Below, piece by piece: positions 1 to 6,667 of a DNA stretch of 6,667 nt; within the stretch, counting starts at the first letter, position 1, and each line of letters begins with the position of its first letter. The notes beneath the pieces were generated by a model. That model made no database searches. It was not told the origin of the DNA and worked only from the letters and a program-made list of their open reading frames with translations. Location: NCBI GenBank assembly GCA_003509305.1, contig DOMU01000118.1, positions 505 through 7,171 of the forward strand, written 5' to 3'. The translations under genes were made by a program, and so were the position numbers. This DNA is from Desulfobulbaceae bacterium (GTDB lineage Bacteria > Desulfobacterota > Desulfobulbia > Desulfobulbales > Desulfocapsaceae).

Positions 1-883
1 TGAGACGGGATTTGACGCTGTCCGGTTCGTCGCCGGCCATATCATTACGGGCATGGTCGCCAGCCACCACCATGAATATTTTAAGGAGCACTTTCCTGAC
101 ATTGTGGGCTTTCATTTGACTCGCGACTAGGTCGAAATTGGGAAAACCCTCGACCGTCGTAATATAGATTTGGTTGCCCGGATACATGTCACGCATCACC
201 TGCTGCAATTCCAGATAGGAACCGCTGGAAGGGAAGTGATCGTTGCCATGCCCCACATAAAGCAAGGCGCTCCCGCTCTCTTTGGCCATTTTGACATCAG
301 CCGCCATGGCTTTGGCCACCTCTTTGATATCCTTTTCATAAGGATATTTTGGGCCCATGGTCCCTAAAGCGGGCCGGCCAATGACCAGCTTAACGAAGGG
401 TTGGTTTTTCCTTTTGATGGTGCGGATGGCGTTCAGTCCATCAACGTAGGAGACCAGGTCGAGAAATTCTTCACCCAGGGTGAGCTGCCCGGGTTGAACG
501 ACAATGTTGACATAGCCCGCGTCCTGAAGGTTGGCGATGGTGGCCAGCGGTCCCTGGACGAAGTACATATCTTTCGGGATGTTCGGATTTGCCTTTTGAA
601 AGGCCGTATCTTGCTGCCGCTTATGCCAAATTTTGCGGATCATATTCGAGGTGAAGGCAATACGAACCTCGGTTTCAGGATACCGCTTCTGAATGCGGTC
701 ACGAATATGCAGGATGCCCGGCAGGGCATCGGGAACGGTGGTGCCGAAAGCGGCTAGGACAATGGCTGGTTTCATGGTCGCTCCATCACTTCTGACTTCG
801 TGCTCTCCTTCGGCCTGGGCGGTACTGAAAAAAATCAACATACTGAGAAGAATGATGAGGGTGGATCGGAAAGGTTGTCGCAT
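1..883 (-). CDS. cbiK: Exported CbiK-type sirohydrochlorin cobaltochelatase (C-terminus cut by window edge)
   Basis: Predicted class II chelatase that inserts Co2+ into sirohydrochlorin, the early cobalt-insertion step of the anaerobic cobalamin pathway. The frame is open from ATG at 883 to the window edge (294 codons read, no stop), so only the C-terminus is missing. Residues 1-24 form a signal peptide: Arg near the start, a hydrophobic core (LIILLSMLIFF) and an AQA cleavage motif before Glu25. The chelatase part starts near residue 37 with MKPAIVLAAFGTT. Family hallmarks are GHGND (His212), VEGFP (Glu245) and MVVAGDHARNDMAGD (His277). The two His and the Glu are the likely metal ligands, as in known CbiK proteins. 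A GAGGA ribosome-binding site lies 8 nt before the start. The gene sits 45 nt behind the barrel gene, as last visible member of the riboswitch-controlled unit. Periplasmic CbiK forms are known from Desulfovibrio. Family assignment is firm; the physiological role of an exported form is not. Confidence 0.93.
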   Translation of the reverse strand, partial: MRQPFRSTLIILLSMLIFFSTAQAEGEHEVRSDGATMKPAIVLAAFGTTVPDALPGILHIRDRIQKRYPETEVRIAFTSNMIRKIWHKRQQDTAFQKANPNIPKDMYFVQGPLATIANLQDAGYVNIVVQPGQLTLGEEFLDLVSYVDGLNAIRTIKRKNQPFVKLVIGRPALGTMGPKYPYEKDIKEVAKAMAADVKMAKESGSALLYVGHGNDHFPSSGSYLELQQVMRDMYPGNQIYITTVEGFPNFDLVASQMKAHNVRKVLLKIFMVVAGDHARNDMAGDEPDSVKSRL

Positions 884-928
884 GGCATTTTCCTCGGATT
901 TTCCGGATAATCCCGGATTGAGGTAATA

Positions 929-1831
929 TCAGAAGGCGAATTTGACGGCGGCGCTCAGGGTTGTCGCCTTATCGGCGTTTTCGCCCGTCACCGCCTGTTG
1001 CGCGCCAACGTTCACCCTGAGTCCTTCCATGACATCATCAAGCGGCATAACCAAGCCGACGGTTACAGCAAGTGCTTGCCCATCGTCCTCGTCCGACAGA
1101 TAATCGCCGCCGTAATTCAGCTCCACCATCGGTTGCAGCCATGATAACACCTGGTATCCCAGCGCTAAATCGGCATTCAGTGAACCTCTGGCGTTTTCCC
1201 GTTTATCGCCAATGGGCAGAGAAAAACCGATATCGCCATTGACGGTCCAGCGCCCCCAGTCTTTTGAGGCGACCAGGGTTTGGTCGATGCTCCAGAATTC
1301 CTGGCTGGTGCCGATGTCGCTCCGGTCCGAATCGGTGCCGACGGGGATGGTGACCCCGGCGATATAGGCAATTTCCAGATGCTGTTCTTCATTGTTATAA
1401 AAGCGGTAGCGGCCACTGACCGCCATGTCGCTGAAACCCTCTCCGGTGGATGGCCCCCATATTCCGGCATCTTCATCGAAATTGTTGTCGTCGTCTTTAA
1501 GCCAGCTGTAGCCGCCGCTGATGTTAACATCGACGTTTTCGACCACACCGACGGTAAGAGAGAGGCCGATATCCTGCTCCCGGAACAAGCCACGGTCGCG
1601 GCTGTCCCCGCTCGCGTCCCAGAACCGCGTGGCGCGGGTGTAGGAAAATGAGGGTTCTATCTCGAAATGGCCGGGATCGACCGGCGAGCCATCGGCGGTA
1701 TTGATCTTGCCGTGTTCAACCGTGATTTCTTCGGCGGCAACAGGCGTCGCCTGCGCGGCGGCATCAATCATGACCAGTCCGAGAGAACAGCCAGAAATGG
1801 CGGCGATGGTGAAAAGTGAACGAATTGACAT
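929..1831 (-). CDS. Small outer-membrane beta-barrel protein, putative channel in the cobalamin-regulated unit
   Basis: A 300-residue predicted outer-membrane barrel; substrate unknown. The N-terminus is a signal peptide (hydrophobic stretch about residues 6-22, cleavage probably after AAAQA at 27 or VAA at 33). The rest alternates amphipathic beta segments with polar loops and ends in KFAF, the terminal aromatic typical of barrels recognised by the BAM machinery. Overall layout resembles the 'MetA-pathway of phenol degradation'/transporter barrels, a loose family without a fixed substrate. It is far too short for a TonB-dependent receptor such as BtuB (about 600 residues) and has no plug domain, so any transport would be TonB-independent. 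Two strongly acidic loops (DDDNNFDED at 113-121 and DEDD at 247-250) could attract cations; this is speculation. The start is supported by a strong GGAGGAGG ribosome-binding site ending 7 nt upstream. It lies 77 nt after the BtuF-like gene and 45 nt before cbiK, so co-transcription is likely. Confidence 0.75.
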   Translation of the reverse strand: MSIRSLFTIAAISGCSLGLVMIDAAAQATPVAAEEITVEHGKINTADGSPVDPGHFEIEPSFSYTRATRFWDASGDSRDRGLFREQDIGLSLTVGVVENVDVNISGGYSWLKDDDNNFDEDAGIWGPSTGEGFSDMAVSGRYRFYNNEEQHLEIAYIAGVTIPVGTDSDRSDIGTSQEFWSIDQTLVASKDWGRWTVNGDIGFSLPIGDKRENARGSLNADLALGYQVLSWLQPMVELNYGGDYLSDEDDGQALAVTVGLVMPLDDVMEGLRVNVGAQQAVTGENADKATTLSAAVKFAF

Positions 1832-1908
1832 CTGGTTCCCTCCTCCAGGTTTTCATCGTTTAAGAGAGATTTGGCCGCTGACGGTGCCAGTGACCGCATT
1901 TGACTCAC

Positions 1909-2811
1909 TCATTTCGCCTCTGGGTAGAGCAAGGCGTGGATACTTTCCATGCCCTCAATCAGGCGCGGCGTGGGCCGGGCGATCAACGCCTCCGGCACCA
2001 GGTAGACCCGTTTGTCCCGCACCGCCTTGATCGCCTGAAAACCGGGTTCATCCTCAATGGTGGCGACCGTCACCGGATTCATGCGACCTTCCTGCGCCAG
2101 GTAGACATCTATCTGATTACCGGCGGCCAAGAGGCGTTCTTTGCCGAAAGCGCCGATATTAGTGCCGTGAACCTGATCGGCATTTTCCGCGATATTGATG
2201 CCACCGGCCTCTTTCAAGACGGTGTTGGCGATGGAATCGGCGGCAAACGTCTTCATCCGGGCGTGTATCGCCTCGAAATAGACGCGCCGCCGCTTGTTTT
2301 CCGGAATCGCCGCCACCTGGTGCCGCAAGGCCGTGCGCTTGGCCTCGAAGCCGGCGATCATCTGTTCCGCCGCCGTCTCGCGGCCAGCCAAAAGGCCAAG
2401 CGCCCGCCAATAGCCAAACATCTCGTCAAAGGCATTGGGTTGCAGCGACACCACGGTGATACCGGCCCGGCGCAGGGCGGCAGCAAAATCCGGGTTGGCG
2501 CGTTCGATCATCGGACGGACCAGCACCAGATCAGGTTGGGCGGCGATAAATTTTTCCGCGCCATCATGATGAGAAAAAACCGGAATGCCACGCGCCCTAT
2601 CTTCTTCGGAAACACCGATCAACGAGGCGCTGGCGCCCATGGCCACGAGGTTGTCGCTGTGCGCCGGATACAGGCTGATGATTCTCGTGAATGGCTGGGC
2701 AAAGGTTATAACCTGATCGTTCACGTCGGTAATCTGAACAGCCAATGAACAATTGGCGCCAGCCAGAAACAACAGCAGGAAAAGGAGGGGAAAAAACGTT
2801 ATTTTTTGCAT
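1909..2811 (-). CDS. btuF: BtuF-like periplasmic substrate-binding protein, probably for cobalamin or another corrinoid/tetrapyrrole
   Basis: A 300-residue helical-backbone (class III) ABC-transporter binding protein, the family that binds B12, siderophores and haem in the periplasm. The first 25 or so residues are a signal peptide with a long hydrophobic core (FFPLLFLLLFLAG). Cys21 follows GAN, which is not a proper lipobox, so a soluble protein is more likely than a lipoprotein. The mature part shows family features: RIISLYPAHSDNLVAMGA (43-60), AQPDLVLV (91-98), the linker-helix region around 125-165, and the C-terminal lobe with GFQAIKAVRDKRVYLVPE (257-274). ATG at 2811 is chosen because a GCGAGGG ribosome-binding site precedes it and the signal peptide begins there; upstream extension (TTG at 2985) would translate through the leader terminator. 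It is the first gene after the cobalamin riboswitch. No permease or ATPase gene (BtuC/BtuD) is visible. Haem or cobalt-chelate binding cannot be excluded from sequence alone. Confidence 0.85.
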   Translation of the reverse strand: MQKITFFPLLFLLLFLAGANCSLAVQITDVNDQVITFAQPFTRIISLYPAHSDNLVAMGASASLIGVSEEDRARGIPVFSHHDGAEKFIAAQPDLVLVRPMIERANPDFAAALRRAGITVVSLQPNAFDEMFGYWRALGLLAGRETAAEQMIAGFEAKRTALRHQVAAIPENKRRRVYFEAIHARMKTFAADSIANTVLKEAGGINIAENADQVHGTNIGAFGKERLLAAGNQIDVYLAQEGRMNPVTVATIEDEPGFQAIKAVRDKRVYLVPEALIARPTPRLIEGMESIHALLYPEAK

Positions 2812-2887
2812 AGACCCTCGCTCAATATTGATGCTATTGATGCGGAGAAGGCGGCAAAGAGTGACAGACCGGAAAGCTGGAAAAGGG

Positions 2888-2921
2888 CAAAAAAATCCCG
2901 GATCGCAAAACGATCCGGGAT
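2888..2921 (-). terminator. Intrinsic terminator in the riboswitch leader (expression platform)
   Basis: On the minus strand an 11-bp perfect stem (2921-2911 with 2905-2895, ATCCCGGATCG / CGATCCGGGAT) closes a 5-nt loop and runs straight into a 7-U tract (2895-2889). It lies between the riboswitch and the btuF start codon, where it would stop transcription before the coding region. A short upstream segment (2957-2952, ATCCGG) can pair with CCGGAT in the 5' arm (2918-2913) and could act as a 6-bp antiterminator. The stem and U-run are seen directly; the switching is inferred. Confidence 0.9.
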
Positions 2922-2990
2922 AGCCCTGTTTATCCACAGAAGAAACTTTAACCGGATACGACGCCGTCCTCGCAGCCGTCTCCAATACAT

Positions 2991-3144
2991 CCAGGCAGGT
3001 CTTCTGACTTCCGGTTCTTCCTACTTGCCGCGTCTTCCCGGCTCAAAAGCCAGTGACATGCTGCGGTGTTTGTCCCCGGTTACAGCAGCGGGCCTGTCTC
3101 CGACTTACACGGAGTTCCCTTTTTAAGCTCTTGCGAGCGCCTGA
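2991..3144 (-). promoter_or_regulatory. Cobalamin (B12) riboswitch aptamer
   Basis: Read on the minus strand, the segment shows the conserved cobalamin-riboswitch elements in the right order: AAAAGGGAA then CTCCGTG with matching GTCGGAG (about 3126-3098), the core CCCGCTGCTGTAACCGG (about 3092-3076), GTCACTGGC (about 3056-3048), GCCGGGAAG (about 3043-3035), and the B12 box AAGTCAGAAGACCTGCC (3010-2994). Closing helix P1 can form between CAGGC (3143-3139) and GCCTG (2996-2992). It senses adenosylcobalamin or a related cobalamin and here precedes an intrinsic terminator, so binding is expected to reduce transcription of btuF, the barrel gene and cbiK. Exact edges are approximate; the identification is very secure. 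Confidence 0.97.
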
Positions 3145-3153
3145 ACCGCTGCC

Positions 3154-3183
3154 TTCATAACACCTTGGCCGGAGTAGCGTCAA
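3154..3183 (-). promoter_or_regulatory. Sigma70-type promoter for the cobalamin-regulated unit
   Basis: On the minus strand TTGACG (3183-3178) and TATGAA (3159-3154) are separated by 18 nt. TG lies one base before the -10 hexamer (TGT-TATGAA, extended -10), and an A7 tract lies just upstream of the -35 like an UP element. The expected start point is near 3147, a few bases before the P1 helix of the riboswitch, which is where it should be. The start has not been measured. Confidence 0.7.
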
Positions 3184-3255
3184 TATTTTTTTGGCGCTGC
3201 GAGGAGCAGGGCTAAGTCCGGGAATTGCTGGTGTCAAAAGAAAAATTCTGCCGTC

Positions 3256-3284
3256 TTGGCACGTATAAAAAAACTGGCTGTATT
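3256..3284 (+). promoter_or_regulatory. Candidate promoter for the EF-G leader transcript
   Basis: TTGGCA (3256-3261, five of six matches to the -35 consensus) and TGTATT (3279-3284, four of six to the -10) are spaced by 17 nt, predicting a start near 3291. An alternative -10, TATTAT at 3298-3303 or TATAAA at 3303-3308, is better in itself but lacks a good -35. Either would give a transcript that includes the terminator-bearing leader at 3339-3403. TTGGCACG also matches a sigma54 -24 box, but there is no GC at the -12 position. Confidence 0.4.
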
Positions 3285-3338
3285 TCCGTTTATTTTGTAT
3301 TATATAAAATTTCCTTCTTCCCGTAGGAATTTTCATGC

Positions 3339-3403
3339 CCGCAGCACTTCGCTGTGCTTGGGTATGGACTGGGAGCCGCGATGTGCTGTGGCTCCTTTTT
3401 TTT
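3339..3403 (+). promoter_or_regulatory. Putative transcription attenuator leader upstream of the EF-G gene
   Basis: Three mutually exclusive pairings can be drawn. An early hairpin pairs CGCAGC (3340-3345) with GCTGTG (3351-3356). A long-range stem pairs CCGCAGCAC (3339-3347) with GTGCTGTGG (3383-3391): 9 bp with one G-U pair. The terminator pairs 3372-3379 with 3388-3395. The long-range stem uses up bases 3388-3391 of the terminator's 3' arm, so it would act as an antiterminator, and the early hairpin would release the terminator. This is classical attenuator logic, but no known riboswitch or protein-binding leader is recognised and the signal is unknown. The pairings were found by eye, not by folding software. 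Confidence 0.45.
3372..3403 (+). terminator. Intrinsic terminator in the leader of the EF-G gene
   Basis: GGAGCCGC (3372-3379) pairs with GTGGCTCC (3388-3395), 8 bp with one G-U pair, around an 8-nt loop, followed directly by eight T (3396-3403). No plus-strand gene ends upstream: the genes to the left are transcribed the other way. It therefore lies in the 5' leader of the EF-G gene and is more likely a control element than the end of an operon. Confidence 0.8.
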
Positions 3404-3470
3404 ACTGATCACCTGACTGGCTTTCAGCCTGACGGGGATTCTCGTTTGCAGACCGTAAGAGGACGGCACC

Positions 3471-5555
<2,085 letters not shown>

Positions 5556-5656
5556 GTGGCCGCCGCGAACACGACATTTTCAGCCTGAACAGGCGATGTG
5601 ATGAGCTGGACGGTGCGCGTCCTCGCCGTAACCCCCACGCAACAAGGTGAACCAAT

Positions 5657-6331
5657 ATGGAAGCCACGGAAAATACAGAAAATCCCCTGCACGCCCTCAA
5701 CATCAACCAGACCATGGGGCTGGTTATGGCCCGCGCTGGCCTCGGTAAGACGGCCATCCTCGTGCAGCTGGCCCTCGACTGCATGTTGATGGGCAACAAG
5801 GTGCTGCACGTCTCGATCGGTGAGACTGTTGACAAGGCGAAAAGCTGGTACGACGACATTCTGTCACTTGTCAGCGACGGCGAGAAGGTCAGCCAGATTC
5901 CAGAGATCATGCGCAACCGCATGATTATGACCTTCAAAGAAACCGGCTTTTCCGGTATTAAACTTGAGGAGCGATTGCGCGACCTGATCGAGCAGGACAT
6001 TTTTCGTCCCACGTGCATGGTCATTGACGGTTACGATTTTGCCGCGGACAGCCGTGAGGCGCTGGTCGAGCTGCGCGACGTGTTGAACCGCCTCGGTCTG
6101 CGTCAGGTGTGGTTTTCGGCGGTCTGCCATCACGACGACCAGCGGCGGAGCGCTCTGGGCGTTCCCGCTCCCTGCCATGAGGTGGATGATGTTTTCAACA
6201 CCGTGCTGCTGATCAAACCGGAGGGCGACACCATGCGTCTGGATGTCCTCAAATCCGACGTTTCCGGGGTCAGGCCGGGCGCTTTACTTACCCTCGATCC
6301 CTCAACGATGCTGATTCAGAAAACCGTCTGA
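5657..6331 (+). CDS. Small RecA/KaiC-like P-loop ATPase of unknown function
   Basis: A 224-residue predicted cytoplasmic protein not recognised as a named family. A Walker A loop ARAGLGKT (25-32; Ala in place of the first Gly, which the P-loop pattern allows) follows a short beta strand (GLVMA). KVLHVSIG (48-55) resembles the second strand of RecA-fold ATPases. MVIDGYDF (121-128) fits a Walker B strand with Asp124 but no following Glu. VWFSAVCHHDD (151-161) would be the next core strand, and a C-terminal beta region follows (VLLIKPEGD, MRLDVLKSD). No signal peptide, membrane segment or DNA-binding motif is seen. The start is supported by AAGGTG 7 nt upstream. With 101 nt to the EF-G stop, no obvious promoter between, and a terminator shortly after its own stop, it probably shares a transcript with the EF-G gene. 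A link to translation is only suggested by position. Confidence 0.8.
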   Translation: MEATENTENPLHALNINQTMGLVMARAGLGKTAILVQLALDCMLMGNKVLHVSIGETVDKAKSWYDDILSLVSDGEKVSQIPEIMRNRMIMTFKETGFSGIKLEERLRDLIEQDIFRPTCMVIDGYDFAADSREALVELRDVLNRLGLRQVWFSAVCHHDDQRRSALGVPAPCHEVDDVFNTVLLIKPEGDTMRLDVLKSDVSGVRPGALLTLDPSTMLIQKTV

Positions 6332-6364
6332 AACGTCTGGGCCAACCTGGCCTAAACCATCGCG

Positions 6365-6396
6365 CGGGATGTCCCTCGCCGGGGCGTCCCGTTTTT
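6365..6396 (+). terminator. Intrinsic terminator after the EF-G/ATPase pair
   Basis: CGGGATGTCCC (6365-6375) pairs with GGGGCGTCCCG (6381-6391), 11 bp including two G-U pairs, around the loop TCGCC, followed by five T (6392-6396). It begins 33 nt after the ATPase stop and ends only 12 nt before the hisA start codon, so it may also limit read-through into hisA. Confidence 0.85.
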
Positions 6397-6408
6397 CATT
6401 GGTGTCCC

Positions 6409-6667
6409 ATGCGCTTTCGTCCCTGCATCGACCTGCACGACGGTGTGGTCAAACAGATCGTCGGCTCGACCCTGACGGCGGACGGCCAAAGTCCGGCCAC
6501 CAATTTCGTCGCTGACAAAAGCCCGGCCTGGTTCGTCGCCATCTACCGCCGCGACAAGCTGTCCGGCGGCCATGTCATAAAACTCGGCCCCGGCAATGAC
6601 GAAGTCGCCCGCGAGGCTTTAGCGGCCTGGCCGGGTGGAATGCAGGTCGGCGGCGGTATCACGGCGG
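6409..6667 (+). CDS. hisA: HisA, eukaryote-like (HIS6-type) ProFAR isomerase, 5' part only
   Basis: Predicted 1-(5-phosphoribosyl)-5-[(5-phosphoribosylamino)methylideneamino]imidazole-4-carboxamide isomerase, the fourth step of histidine biosynthesis; a cytoplasmic TIM-barrel enzyme. The first 86 residues are present and the frame runs off the window. CIDLHDG (6-12, with the catalytic-type Asp8), VKQIVG (14-19), GGHVIKLGPGND (55-66) and PGGMQVGGGI (75-84) fit the family. The VKQIVG and HVIKLGPGN wording is that of the fungal/plant HIS6 branch (hisA_euk type) rather than the usual bacterial HisA, which has a HLVDLDGA-like segment there. GGTG (6401-6404), 4 nt before ATG, is a modest ribosome-binding site. 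No promoter is apparent between the terminator at 6365-6396 and the start. Whether further his genes follow cannot be seen. Confidence 0.88.
   Translation, partial: MRFRPCIDLHDGVVKQIVGSTLTADGQSPATNFVADKSPAWFVAIYRRDKLSGGHVIKLGPGNDEVAREALAAWPGGMQVGGGITA

Larger units (their letters stand above)
3145..3470. other. Divergent intergenic region between the cobalamin unit and the EF-G gene
   Basis: No convincing protein-coding gene lies here. The left edge holds the minus-strand promoter of the riboswitch leader. The segment 3184-3255 shows no recognisable element. From about 3261 to 3312 the sequence is very AT-rich and includes candidate plus-strand promoter elements. From 3335 to 3403 it holds the structured plus-strand leader with an intrinsic terminator. 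From 3404 to 3470 there is only a small hairpin (GGCT-ttc-AGCC at 3419-3429) and the ribosome-binding site of the EF-G gene. Minus-strand reading frames across this region overlap the riboswitch and are not credible. Confidence 0.7.

Noticed and set aside
903..918. ATCCGG repeats before cbiK resembling the leader terminator stem
   Set aside because: Only a few bases are shared and no stable stem with a U tract forms; treated as coincidence.
401..926. Plus-strand frames at 401-757 and 693-926
   Set aside because: They lie antisense to cbiK, whose family motifs are clear on the minus strand.
1900..2748. 282-codon plus-strand frame
   Set aside because: Antisense to the BtuF-like gene, which has a signal peptide, ribosome-binding site and family motifs.
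2799..2990. Open frames in the riboswitch leader (ATG at 2990, and the upstream extension of the btuF frame to TTG at 2985)
   Set aside because: They cross the leader terminator, lack a ribosome-binding site suited to them, and give no recognisable protein; the signal peptide starts cleanly at 2811.
3257..3272. Sigma54-like promoter (TTGGCACG)
   Set aside because: The -24 element matches but the -12 position is an A run without GC.
3043..3336. 97-codon minus-strand frame across the intergenic region
   Set aside because: It covers the minus promoter and the riboswitch aptamer, whose RNA conservation explains the sequence.
5556..5656. Hairpins between the EF-G and ATPase genes (GCCT-gaac-AGGC; ACGGTG/CGCCGT)
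   Set aside because: Stems are short and no U tract follows, so they are not intrinsic terminators and do not argue against co-transcription.

Overview
The window reads as ordinary chromosome of a Gram-negative bacterium of moderate to high GC. The best guess is a Desulfobacterota/deltaproteobacterial lineage (Desulfuromonas- or sulfate-reducer-like). The main reasons are an exported CbiK-type cobaltochelatase, an EF-G of the mitochondrial-EFG1-like (spdEFG1-type) subfamily outside the usual str-operon context, and a HisA of the eukaryote-like (HIS6) type. This placement is inference from protein character; no database was searched.

Left half, minus strand (3183 down to 1): a cobalamin-controlled transcription unit. 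A sigma70-type promoter (3154-3183) drives a leader of about 335 nt. The leader contains a complete cobalamin riboswitch (2991-3144) followed by a strong intrinsic terminator (2888-2921). Three exported proteins follow: a BtuF-like periplasmic binding protein (1909-2811), a small outer-membrane beta-barrel of unassigned substrate (929-1831), and a CbiK-family cobaltochelatase with a signal peptide (1-883, C-terminus off the window). All three appear to act outside the cytoplasmic membrane, which suggests a corrinoid, cobalt or tetrapyrrole capture and handling module switched off when B12 is plentiful.

Middle (3145-3470): a divergent intergenic region. On the plus strand it carries a candidate promoter and a leader with a Rho-independent terminator upstream of the EF-G gene. 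An upstream segment can form a 9-bp competing stem with this terminator, so the leader looks like a transcription attenuator. A short leader reading frame with its own ribosome-binding site starts just before these stems.

Right half, plus strand (3471-6667): a full-length EF-G paralogue (3471-5555); a small P-loop ATPase of unknown function (5657-6331) that probably shares its transcript; an intrinsic terminator (6365-6396); and the first 86 codons of hisA (6409 onward), which begins only 12 nt after that terminator. No mobile elements, CRISPR arrays, tRNA or rRNA genes were seen.
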